Assembly (NCBI RefSeq): GCF_024679245.1
Contig: NC_090184.1
Span: 9,630,233-9,694,232, forward strand
DNA: 64,000 nucleotides
DNA from: Pseudorasbora parva
Taxonomy: Eukaryota > Chordata > Actinopteri > Cypriniformes > Gobionidae
Reading direction: 5' to 3'
The notes under the pieces: generated by a model
What the model saw: only the letters and a program-made list of their open reading frames with translations
Told to the model about the DNA's origin: nothing
Database searches by the model: none
Shown here: in pieces, positions 1 to 11,424 of the stretch
Numbering within the stretch: the stretch's first letter is position 1
Layout: each line of letters begins with the position of its first letter
Program-made: the position numbers and the translations under genes

Positions 1-700
1 TTAATTGCAGGTCATTATTGAATAGTGATTACGTTACACACACACACTGACTCAGGTCCCCTGTTAGATAGTAAATCACGACGCCTGTGTGTTTGCTGTG
101 ACATTTCTTATCATCACAAACACACTGTAAAGATTTAGAGTTTTTACAGCAATACCTGAGTTTAAAGGGTTAAATCAAGCAGAAATAGCTCTCTAATGTA
201 TTAATTGCAGGTCATTATTGAATAGTGATTACGTTACACACACACACTGACTCAGGTCCCCTGTTAGATAGTAAATCACGACGCCTGTGTGTTTCTCTCC
301 TCAACCCCCACAACCCCCCACTCACAATTTACATTTCAATAAAGGAGACTTGAAAAACCAGTTTGTGAACCACAGGCCAATAGAGCTCAATATACCAATG
401 TGGCAGAACCCTTCTCAAATAAACTAGAGAAGATGCTGGGATTTGCCCTGCCAAATTAAACTAAATTACAGTTTTTACAATCGCTAGGCCACATTTCTCA
501 ATACTTTGGTCATTTTCAAAACTTGTTCTCCAAACCAACTTTCTGCTTCACATCAGTTATTTCACATTCAAAATCCACAAAAACCAACAAAACACTTAAT
601 TCATGTCTCAAATCAAGTGCCAATGATCCACAGTTTAGCTTGCACAGACTGAAGTTGTGATCACTGTGTGAAGAGTTGAAAAAGTTGAAAAAGTGTGTTT
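1..700. repeat. left arm of a giant inverted repeat, with 200-bp satellite units
   Basis: 1-300 holds two units of a 200-bp satellite (cgacgcctgtgtg recurs at 79 and 279). From about 303 it runs into a sequence (caaccccccactcacaattt...) that continues to about 690. The whole arm reappears in reverse complement at about 4885-5590, nearly identical by eye. The window edge truncates the array. Confidence 0.85.
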
Positions 701-1239
701 ATTATTGAGAAATGTTTTGTAAAAGAACATTTTATATCACAGCTTAACTGTGGATCAACATTGCTTTAGCAAAAAATGCATTCAATGGCAACATCTTTCA
801 ATTTACCTGAAATCTTTTCTCACTTTGACACAAACACAATCAAAACTTTGTTCTACAGGCCAATTCGCACATCCTGACATGCTGTTTTCAAAAGTGTTAA
901 ACTTATGGACAAAACAATAACATAATACAAAACTGAATGAGACAGCAATTTACAATGTATACAGTAATACTGTAATGCAATTTATACTGCTAAAAAAATT
1001 AAACACTATCAAAGCAACTTTGATGAAACTGAACACCAACACAAGTGTTAGACCATTACCATCCATTCAAAAGAGGAAACTTAGGAATAATGTTGTACTG
1101 TACTGTAAGTATGCAGTGAATTATAAGCAGCAGAGAGTGTCATTCTAGTTTTGTAAAGACATTTTAATTGTCTAATGTTCCTGATGTTAGTGTTGATGTA
1201 AACCTGCGCTGCCAGTGCTCTGGAAGAATGAGTTGATTT

Positions 1240-1490
1240 GTAAAAGTAAAATTAACTGCTGTGAAGCTGAAAGTTGGTTAGCAAATTTATAAACTCCTCA
1301 CTCAGTTCTCCTAAATATTGGGAAATATGTCCTAGCGATTGTAATTTCATTTCATCATGTAATTTCAATTTATTTTTGGCAGTGTATTTGGTCTAGGACA
1401 CAGGTAACAGTAGTGAGGTTCTGTGTCTCACCTGTGAGTCTTCATGCATTGAAATGTAAATTACTGGTGGGGGGTTGAGCAGCAAACTCA
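1240..1490. repeat. diverged copy of the same element end
   Basis: Contains gtgaagctgaaagttggttagc, the cctagcgattgtaatttc core and tttggcagtgtatttgg. It resembles the right arm at about 5020-5140 but is much more diverged, and ends in ggtggggggttgagcagcaaactc. It suggests an older family member, inverted relative to the left arm, bounded by about 303-1490. Confidence 0.5.
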
Positions 1491-1659
1491 ACACACACAC
1501 TATTCTCTATTCCAATTTCAAGAGCACATCTAAACCACTAGCCCAAACACATTACAAGTGAAAGCACAAATAAATACAAAAGATATGATACAAATGAAAT
1601 AAACAGTGCTTTTCAGGACGGTCTGTCAGTAGTTGTAATATAACACTGTATTGTCCTCA

Positions 1660-1755
1660 CTGTAAAAAAAAAAAAATATATATATATATATATATATTTT
1701 TTTTTTTTATAAGTTAATAATTTTAAAGTTACTTTTTCTCAAAGTGTATGTTCAC
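1660..1755. repeat. short AT-rich foldback (cactgtaaaaaa type) with (TA)n core
   Basis: cactgtaaaaaaaaaaaaa, then (TA)n, then a T-run and a complementary tail ending tctcaaagtg. Similar termini occur upstream of exon 6 (about 34580-34625). Confidence 0.5.
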
Positions 1756-2131
1756 TTAACTGAACCTACTATGACATAAGCAACTATGTTTACTGGGATA
1801 CTTCCTATTTTTTTTAAAATAATTTTGTATTAATTTTAGCATTTTAGTTTAGACTGTCAGAGATACAGCTTTTGGGGCGTGTTCACCCATATAGCACCTG
1901 AGTAATGAAGAGCCTTCTGAAGCAAAGTGGCACGTTTGTGTAAGAACAATGTCCATATTTTATACTTTATAGACTAAACAAACTATTTTTATTGAAAGAA
2001 ATTGTGTTTTAGTGTTATTATGAAAAGAGTAACCCCTGACGCTAAGTTTTGTTTAGCTCTATCTTCTCTCTTCAGTGTTTTTCAGTGCACATACGTCAAG
2101 GATTCATGGGTGAAGAAGGGTTACTCTTTAA

Positions 2132-2770
2132 AGGACAACTCCGGTGAGAAATGACCCTATAGGGGTAATTAACAGATGGTTACAGAGTAGATCGTTCTCT
2201 GGGATGCGTTTTCATGGAAATCAAGTGTAAAGAGTTTTATCTCTAAACACAGATTTGAGTGACGAACGCTGTGCTAAGTGATGAACTGTGACTTGGAATC
2301 TCATATGGGCTGTTGTTTCCGGAAGAAAGCACTGAACGCAGTAGAGAAAAAAAAAAGAAAAAAAAGTCCATGTAATTAGATTTCACAAACTTAATTCCTA
2401 TCGATCAGCTCACTTAGCACAACGTTCGTGGCTCGACTAGTCGAGACTGTTTTCCAAGATGGCTGCAGTCTGTAAACGTGTAATGTACTGTCTTTAGAAA
2501 GTATCTTCTTATTAAACCGTTTGTACTCTAACAAGTTCTCAATGCTGCGGTTTGCATGTAGGGATCCTCATTATGCTGCCTTGTTAGTGGTATTAACTAG
2601 CGGTTTAATTTCACTTATTCCATGCCCCATAGACAAGCGTTATAAGCTAATCTGTGTTTAGAGATAAAACTCTTTAAATTCGATTTTCATGAAACCGCAT
2701 CCCAGAGAACGATCTACTCGATAACCATCTGTTAATTACCCCTAGGGTCATTTCTCACCGGAGTTGTCCT
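2132..2770. mobile_element. TTAA-flanked MITE with long inverted repeats
   Basis: 639 bp starting AGGACAACTCCGGTGAGAAA and ending with its complement. The arms run about 190 bp (tagatcgttctctgggatgcg against cgcatcccagagaacgatct). TTAA is present on both sides (2128-2131, 2771-2774), the target duplication of piggyBac or Kolobok-type transposons. No transposase. It has in turn inserted into a repeat related to that at 18958-19721 (flanks at about 1861-2127 and 2775-3050). Confidence 0.75.
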
Positions 2771-3143
2771 TTAAGCGCAATGTGATTCGTGTGGCACTGA
2801 AAACCGAAAGCTAGTATTTTAGTCTATGGATCAGTTACTGTGTGGATCAGTTATATGATGGTTAGATGCACTTTTATGGACCGACAAGGCACTGGCATTT
2901 TAAAGCTGGGAAGAGCCAGGACTTTTTTAATATAAATTTAAATAACTCTGATTTTATTCATTTGAAAAAAGAATGTCATATACACTTGGGATGACTTGAG
3001 GGTGAGTAAATCATGGGCTAATTTTCATTTATAGGTGAACTAACTGCTGTAAACTGGGCCCACAAACACAGTAGATCCACACAACCCCCCCACACAATTT
3101 ACATTTTAATAATAATAAATAAGGGAAGACTTGAAAACCTAGG

Positions 3144-4396
3144 GCCCTATAATTTCCGCGATCACGGAATCGCGGACGGAATCGCGGAATTGGCATATTA
3201 ACGCGGAATCTGCATATAAACGCGGAATCTGGTGTTAATGCAGATTTCCCCGGAATTTTACATATTTGTAATGAAATTCTGTGTCGTGTGGGTGGAGAAC
3301 GTATGTCTGAGGAAAGTGCAGACCGAGGGAAGCAAATCTTCGCGACACAACCCCTCCCGTCATTTCAGCTCGCCCTTCAAAACAATGAAAGTATGGCGAA
3401 GTTGGTCTCCACGGCTCTGCTTTTCGGCAGCGAAAAAGTTAAGAAACTCGACGCTAACGGCGGTTTCACACTGCACGCGCAGGCGGCGCAGAAGCTTTCC
3501 GTATGGAGAGCGTGAGCCGCGCTCGTGTATTGCACAGACAGACAAATATGGTCCATTCTGTCAGATTTTCCGGTGTTCTGCTCGACCCCTGTCATCTCGT
3601 GCTTTGATTTATAATGGGCACATTAGGCAGCAATGCATATCTGCTGCAAATGCGACTGTTTTCCCCTCTGTTAGTCTGTTCCAAACATGCATTTAACATG
3701 CTGTATATGGGTAGTTTACATGATAAGTAACCTTAAAGTTAAAATGAAGCATCTAGTTTTAATCATTTAAAGGGGCCTTTGAAGTTGGGGAAAAAAACTT
3801 CTGGCAGTGTTGTGTTTTCGTGTATTTTTATTTTTCACAGCTCTGGATATCATTATGGTGATTGTTAAACACACAGAACAATTCACTACATGATTTCATG
3901 GTGAAATGTGTTTTTTTATGTTAATTTTCAAATTTAAATGTTTTACTTAATAGTACTTAAGAGTACTGTAAAATATGATTCTTGTGATTTTTTTTTTTTT
4001 AGTTCTTTTTAAAAAAAAATTACTTAAAAGAAAAAGCTAATGGAGCACTTTCATTTTAACTTATATAAACTATTATAATTTATTTTACCGGAAAGTTTAA
4101 AGCTAATAACCATTAATATTTGAAGTATTTGAAGTGCAGTGTTATGTCAAATATCATATTTGTCCTAAAAAGTAAATGTGATGTTTGTTACCTCGATAAA
4201 TTTAAGGTCATTCCTATTTTTTGTTTTATGTTGTATTATATTAACATTAAAAGCAAACTCTTTTTTCACCAAAATAACAGTAAAGGGTAAAAAAAACTGA
4301 ATTACCAAACATTTTAACAGAAAAAAAGGAATCTGCAAAAATTAAAACGGAAAAAACGGAATTTGGGAAAAAATAAAACGGATTTTATAGGGCCCT
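3144..4396. mobile_element. nested DNA element with AGGGCCCTATAA termini
   Basis: Left end agggccctataatttccgcg and right end ...attttatagggccct form short inverted ends. AAAACC occurs in both flanks. It interrupts the sequence gacttgaaaacc|cagtttgtgaacc that is continuous in the left arm at about 350-370. The interior has a CpG-rich part (3150-3560) with a 75-codon open stretch (3288-3515: MSEESADRGKQIFATQPLPS...) that I cannot assign. hAT-like ancestry is plausible from the GGGCCC ends but not proven. Confidence 0.6.
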
Positions 4397-4469
4397 AAAA
4401 ACCCAGTTTGTGAACCAAAGGCCAACCTAGAGGAAAGGAAAATCAAACCTGAGATCTCCTTCTCAACTC

Positions 4470-4870
4470 ACATCTTTCTCCTAGACAGAAATGAGATCAA
4501 GTGAACATCAAATTGAGACATACGGCTAAGTCTCCTGCTTCTCACATGTTTATCCTGAGACAAAAAATGACATTCTCTCATGTTTATCTCCACTAAAGTT
4601 TCATAAGAGATCTCAACAACATCACATACTACGCTCTGATTTGTCTCCTTGGCTAGAGAGACTGGATTGCTCATATGTGTCTCCTCTAAAGTTTCAGAAG
4701 GGATCTCAACAGTATCGCATGCTGTGCTCAGACTTTTTTCTTCAGCTAGATACTCTGGAACTCTCACTTTTGTCACCTCTAAAAAGTTTCATAAAAGATC
4801 TCAATAACATCTCACAGTGTGCTCAGAATATTCTCCTTAGTCAAAGTCTCTGGCACTCTAAAATTTGTCA
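4470..4870. repeat. internal degenerate tandem repeat, about 92-bp period
   Basis: The phrase ct(c)ctaaagtttcat/gaa.agatctcaa.aacatc recurs near 4587, 4680 and 4775, about three imperfect copies. It sits inside the element flanked by the inverted arms. No coding meaning is seen in either strand. Confidence 0.55.
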
Positions 4871-4884
4871 AACAAATGTTGGTC

Positions 4885-5275
4885 ACTTTTTCAAAACTCT
4901 TCACAGAGTGATCACAACTTCAGTCTGTGCAAGCTAAACTGTGGATCATTGGCACTTGATTTGAGACATGAATTAAGTGTTTTGTTAGTTTTTGTGGATT
5001 TTGAATGTGAAATAACTGATGTGAAGCAGAAAGTTGGTTTGGAGAACAAGTTTTGAAAATGACCAAAGTATTGAGAAACGTGGCCTAGTGATTGTAAAAA
5101 CTGTAATTTAGTTTAATTTGGCAGGGCAAATCCCAGCATCTTCTCTAGTTTATTTGAGAAGGGTTCTGCCACATTGGTAGTTTGAGCTCTATTGGCCTGT
5201 GGTTCACAAACTGGTTTTTCAAGTCTCCCTTATTGAAATGTAAATTGTGAGTGGAGGGTTGTGGGGGTTGAGGAG
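4885..5275. repeat. right arm of the giant inverted repeat (unique part)
   Basis: Reverse complement of about 300-690: it starts ttcaaaactcttcacagagtgatcacaac and runs to ttgtgggggttgaggagagaaac. Only scattered differences are seen between the arms, which implies recent duplication or gene conversion. Confidence 0.85.
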
Positions 5276-7110
5276 AGAAACACACAGGCGTCGTGATTTA
5301 CTATCTAACAGGGGACCTGAGTCAGTGTGTGTGTGTAACGTAATCACTATTCAATAATGACCTGCAATTAATACATTAGAGAGCTATTTCTGCTTGATTT
5401 AACCCTTTAAACTCAGGTATTGCTGTAAAAACTCTAAATCTTTACAGTGTGTTTATGATGATAAGAAATGTCACAGCAAACACACAGGCGTCGTGATTTA
5501 CTATCTAACAGGGGACCTGAGTCAGTGTGTGTGTGTAACGTAATCACTATTCAATAATGACCTGCAATTAATACATTAGAGAGCTATTTCTGCTTGATTT
5601 AACCCTTTAAGCTCAGGTATTGCTGTAAAAACTCTAAATCTTTACAGTTTGTTTGTGATGATAAGAAATGTCACAGCAAACACACAGGCGTCGTGATTTA
5701 CTATCTAACAGGGGACCTGAGTGAGTGTGTGTGTGTAACGTAATCACTATTCAATAATGACCTGCAATTAATACATTAGAGAGCTATTTCTGCTTGATTT
5801 AACCCTTTAAACTCAGGTATTGCTGTAAAAACTCTAAATCTTTGTAGTGTGTTTATGATGATAAGAAATGTCACAGCAAACACACAGGCGTCATGATTTA
5901 CTATCTAACAGGGGACCTGAGTCAGTGTGTGTGTAACATAATCACTATTCAATAATGACCTGCAATTAATGCATTAGAGAGCTATTTCTGCTTTATTTAA
6001 CCCTTTAAACTCAGGTATTGCTGTAAAAACTCTAAATCTTTGCAGTGTGTTTATGACAACAAGAAATGTCACAGCAAACACACAGGCGTCGTGATTTACT
6101 ATCTAACAGGGGACCTGAGTCAGTTTGTGTGTGTAACGTAATCACTATTCAATAATGACCTGCAATTAATACATTAGAGAGCTTTTTCTGCTTGATTTAA
6201 CCCTTTAAACTCAGTTATTGCTGTTAAAACTCTAAATCTTTACAGTGTGTTTGTGATGATAAGAAATGTCACAGCAAACACACAGGCGTCGTGATTTACT
6301 ATCTAACAGGGGACCTGAGTCAGTGTGTGTGTAACATATTCACTATTCAATAATGACCTGCAATTAATACATTAGAGAGCTATTTCTGCTTGATTTAACC
6401 CTTTAAACTCAGGTATTGCTGTAAAAACTCTAAATCTTTGCAGTGTGTTTGTGATGATAAGAAATGTCACAGCAAACACACAGGCGTCGTGATTTACTAT
6501 CTAACAGGGGACCTGAGTCAGTGTGTGTGTAACATAATCACTATTCAATAATGACCTGCAATTAATACATTAGAGAGCTATTTCTGCTTGATTTAACCCT
6601 TTAAACTCAGGTATTGCTGTAAAAACTCTAAATCTTTGCAGTGTGTTTATGATGATAAGAAATGTCACAGCAAACACACAGGCGTCGTGATTTACTATCT
6701 AACAGGGGACCTGAGTCAGTGTGTGTGTAACATATTCACTATTCAATAATGACCTGCAATTAATACATTAGAGAGCTATTTCTGCTTGATTTAACCCTTT
6801 AAACTCAGGTATTGCTGTAAAAACTCTAAATCTTTGCAGTGTGTTTGTGATGATAAGAAATGTCACAGCAAACACACAGGCGTCGTGATTTACTATCTAA
6901 CAGGGGACCTGAGTCAGTGTGTGTGTAACATAATCACTATTCAATAATGACCTGCAATTAATACATTAGAGAGCTATTTCTGCTTGATTTAACCCTTTAA
7001 ACTCAGGTATTGCTGTAAAAACTCTAAATCTTTGCAGTGTGTTTATGATGATAAGAAATGTCACAGCAAACACACAGGCGTCGTGATTTACTATCTAACA
7101 GGGGGCCTGC
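5275..7110. repeat. satellite array, 198-200-bp unit, about nine copies
   Basis: cacacaggcgtcgtgattta recurs at 5281, 5481, 5681, 5881 (variant), 6079, 6279, 6477, 6675, 6873 and 7071, a period of 200 then 198 bp. Units differ by a few bases (gtgtgtgtgtaacg against gtgtgtaacat). The array is the inverse of that at 1-300 and stops abruptly at ctatctaacaggggg. Confidence 0.95.
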
Positions 7111-7849
7111 ATCATTTTGTTAAACATAAATAAATCAAAAGTGGTTAGTTTAAAAAGCTCATAAATGTATAAGGTGGTAAGATGGGCCTTTTATATGGGC
7201 CAAAAGTCACACATTATTTTTACAAATACATGGCTAAAATAAAATGTTTTTAATAATGTCTATGTTAACACTTGTTTAAAAGAACTTTAGATGCAAAGTT
7301 TGTCCCATTTACCGTACCTTTTTTTTAATATAAATAAAATAATGCATTATTTTTCAATAATTATAGGCCACTGTCATTAAAATGTTATATATATATATAC
7401 ACAGAAACAAAAAATGTTTACAAAAGCATTGAATGAGATCCCTTAATAATTTAATAAAGTTTTACGGTCTCTCCATGGCCATGATGGATGGTAATTACTA
7501 TATTTATTTGTAGAAACTGAGGACACACACATTTTGATGGCAGATGTATTTCTAATTACATCCTGGTTGTTTAGATTTTTTAATCGTTTTTTCTTGGATC
7601 CTGTAGTATTTAATTTTAAAGTAATGCAAAGTTTGAGACTAGTCAGGGTATTTAGTAAAGAGATATAATCTATATGATGTTTGTTCCTTTAGTAAGCAGC
7701 CTGTTAAACAGCAGCTCTAGAGTCAGAGGACAGCAGGCCATTCAAACAATAGAGGAGTGTGTGTGTGTGTGAACGACGTGTGTTTAAGGGCTATTACAGT
7801 TCCTGCTCCAGCCTACAGGGGAGCTGCTGAGCATGGCCTTAAACACTCA

Positions 7850-8263
<414 letters not shown>

Positions 8264-8537
8264 CCCCAGGATATGAACACAGACAGTGTGTATGCTTGTT
8301 CTTGTGTCACTGCATTAGCCATTGTGTTGGGCCGCTCTCTACAGAGGTGTCAGCTAAGCCTTCCTGTTTTACACAATGAGGGTGACAAGTGCTGAGAATT
8401 CTCTCAGCGTCACCCATTTCTGAAGTGCTCAAGCCTGAATTAGGACAGACACCGCCTGAGACGTTTGTGATGGCTTTCAAATGAAGGTCTATTTAAAGGG
8501 TTAGTTTACCCAAAAACGAAAATTCTGCCATAATTTA

Positions 8538-9695
8538 CTCTCCTAAACGATTATTAGGAACATCATTCTCATACTGTGTTTGACCGCCTTTCGCCTTCAG
8601 AACTGCCTTAATTCTTCATCGCATTAAATCAACAAGGTGCTGAAAGCATTCTTTAGAAATGTTGGCCCATATTGATAGGTTGGCATCTTGCAGTTGATGG
8701 AGATTTGTAGGATGCACATGACAGGGCACAAAGCTCCCGTTCCACCACATCCCAAAGATGCTCTATTGGGTTGAGATCTGGTGACTGTGGGGGCCATTTT
8801 AGTACAGTGAACTCATTATCATGTTCAAGAAACCAATTTGAAATGATTCGAGTTTTGTGACATGGTGCATTATCCTGCTGGAAGTAGCCATCCGAGGATA
8901 TGGTGGTCATAAAGGGATGGACATGGTCAGAAACAATGCTCAGGTAGGCTGTGGCATTTAAAGCCCAATTGGCACTAAGGGGCCTAAAGTGTGCCAAGAA
9001 AACATCCCCCACACCACCACCAGCCTGCACAGGGGTAACAAGGCATGATGGATCCATGTTCTCATTCTGTTTACGCCAAATTCTGACTCTACCATCTGAA
9101 TGTCTCAACAGAAATCGAGACTCATCAGACCAGGCAACATTTTTCCATTCTTCAACTGTCCAATTTTGGTGAGCTTGTGAAAATTGTAGCCTCTTTTTCC
9201 TACTTGTAGTGGAGATGGGTGGTACCTGGTGGGGTCTTCCGCTGTTGTAGCCCATCCGCCTCAAGGTTGTGGCTTCACAAATGCTATGCTGCATACCTCG
9301 GTTGTAACGAGTGGTTATTTCAGTCAAAGTTGCTCTTCTATCAGCTTGAATCAGTCGGCCCATTCTCCTCTGACCTCTAGCATCAACAAAGCATTTTCGC
9401 CCACAGGACTGCCACATACTGGATGTTTTTCCATTTTCACACCATTCTTTGTAAATCCTAGCAATGGTTGTGCGTGAAAATCCCAGTAACTGAGAGCAGA
9501 TTGTGAAATACTATGCCACACTCAAAATTGCTTAAATCACCTTTCTTTCCCATTCTGACATTCAGTTTGGAGTTCAGGAGATTGTCTTGACCAGGACCCT
9601 AAATGCATTGAAGCAACTGCCATGTGATTGGTTGATTAGATAATTGAATTAATGAGAAATTGAACAGGTGTTCCTAATATTCCTTTAGGTAAGTG
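8538..9695 (-). mobile_element. Tc1/mariner transposon, DD36E type, decayed
   Basis: Ends CTCTCCTAAACGATTATTAG and its imperfect complement (ctaatattcctttaggtaag), each flanked by TA (8536-8537, 9696-9697). It contains a minus-strand transposase remnant. Length is 1158 bp, shorter than the roughly 1.2-1.3 kb expected for an intact copy. Confidence 0.85.
8653..9417 (-). pseudogene. Tc1-like transposase remnant
   Basis: 254 codons open, against about 340 in intact Tc1 transposases. The N-terminal helix-turn-helix region is out of frame upstream. Catalytic residues are visible: D98 (AWSDESRF), D182 (FQQDNAPCHK) and E219 (SPDLNPIEHLW), with 36 residues between the second D and E. There is a deletion near residue 135, where GGGVGDVF lacks the usual VMVWG motif, so the enzyme is surely dead. 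The C-terminal region is also frameshifted (CALSCASYKS). Confidence 0.85.
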
Positions 9696-9844
9696 TACAT
9701 TTCTTTCTTCTACTGAACACAAAGGAATATATTTGCAAGAATGTTTGTAACCAAGCAGATCTCGGCAGCCATTGACTACCATAGTATTTTTCCCCACAAT
9801 GGTATTCAAAGGCTGCTGAGAAATATCCCTTTAAATCAAGTTAC

Positions 9845-10080
9845 CTTTATTTATATTAATTAATTTATTTATATAGCGCTTTTTACAATGTCGATTGTTT
9901 CAAAGCAGCTTCACAGTGTTAACAGGAAAATAATGCAACAGAATCCTACAAGACCGTTCTAAAATACTCCCAATATAAACACTTATTATAAGTGTACCAT
10001 AATGATTTAAGGTAAGACAAAAACACAGTTTGAAAAATTGGTTCATGTTGTGCATTCTCATTATATATTTTTTTGTAAAT
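9845..10080. repeat. dispersed repeat with tatagcgctttttacaatg...gattgtttcaaagcagctt
   Basis: The same phrase recurs at 14222-14300 (tttagcgctttatacaatacagattgtttcaacgcagctt), showing a dispersed family, possibly a SINE/LINE 3' tail. Nothing else is recognised in 10080-11424. Confidence 0.5.
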
Positions 10081-11424
10081 CTTAAACACCAAAAAGTTAC
10101 AGACAGCAGCTTTAAATGTTATCACTGTAACTTCTGATCAATGTAATACATCTTTGCTGAATAAAAGTATTAATTTTCTTAAAAATAAGAAAATAAATCT
10201 GACCCCATAACTTTGAATATGTATGACATTTGGTGTCTTAATGTCATCCTTTCAGTATCAATATTGAATGTGGGAAAAAAAGCTAAACTTCTCCTCCCTG
10301 TGGTTTAGGTTAGAAAACTACCACATGGCAAAGTAAGAACATTACACAAACAGCCCGTCCCCCAGCTCACACAAACTCACACACACCCTGCTTCACATAA
10401 ATACATACACAGGTGAGAGATAAGAACATTCAACACAATGTGATTTTATTCTTGGTAGTAGTGCACACAACACCTAATCAATGGAACACTTAACAAGAAC
10501 CCAAACCCTGCAAACACTCGCACTTAAATAAATGCTTCGACCCACTTTCACGCGGTTTCAGCTTTCCTTTAGCGCCGCATCAAGAAGCACGACGTGTTTT
10601 CAGACCTTTATTACTATGAATAATGTGTGAATACTTTGCGTTTGCAGGCCCCTTTATATATGGCTGCAGAAATGGCGTTTGCTGGAGTTGTAAAATATTG
10701 ATATGTTACAGGTACATGTAGGCCTGACTGCAGGTGACGTTTTATGAGATGTTCACTTTGCACACTACATCAGTCATGCAGGTTGAGGAGCTGTACGCCG
10801 TAAAGGTGGACTGCATGTGTGTGTGCAGCTGTCGGTTTAAAGGGGTTTGTAGGGGAATTTCCCTCTTTTCCCTTTGTGAGAAACAAAAGTGTTCAATTCA
10901 GGGTCCGTCTTATCATATATCCTGTTGAGCTTCTGTACAGAGGGAGGAAACAACCAAGAATGAATTTAGCTCACTTATAGCATTATTTTTGATTCACTAA
11001 ATGAATTATGCAAATCAGGTGTTGCCGCAAAGCAAACACACAAAAAGTCTTTGCTGAACGCACAAATCCCCATCTTACATGTCTGATGTGGAGGATGCAG
11101 CAGACCTGAGATCTCAGTAGGGATTGTGCAGCATCACTCCAACATTTCACTGCAACATAGACACCTGGATCTGCTCTTTAAAATGCCAAAAGTGTGTTTG
11201 ATGACATTGCACATCCAGATCATATCTGTCCATCCATTGTAAGCTATGCAAATACCTCTTTGACGGTTCAAATAGTTCATAACTAGATCATAAAAATGAT
11301 CGGTTCAGAAACGATAGCTTTACATGATGAACAGATTGTTCAGACTTTTATTCACGTAAAATTTCATCAACTCACACATCACTAGTGATGAACAGAAGCT
11401 CAAGCATGTTCACTTGGCGTGTGA

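Larger units (their letters stand above)
8497..9830. mobile_element. TTAA-flanked MITE split by a Tc1 insertion
   Basis: The left end AGGGTTAGTTTACCCAAAAA follows TTAA (8493-8496). The right end ...gaaatatccct precedes TTAA (9831-9834). The inner sequence ttctactgaacacaaag...gcagccattgac is the usual body of this cyprinid MITE family. The Tc1 copy sits inside it, so the MITE is older. Confidence 0.7.
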
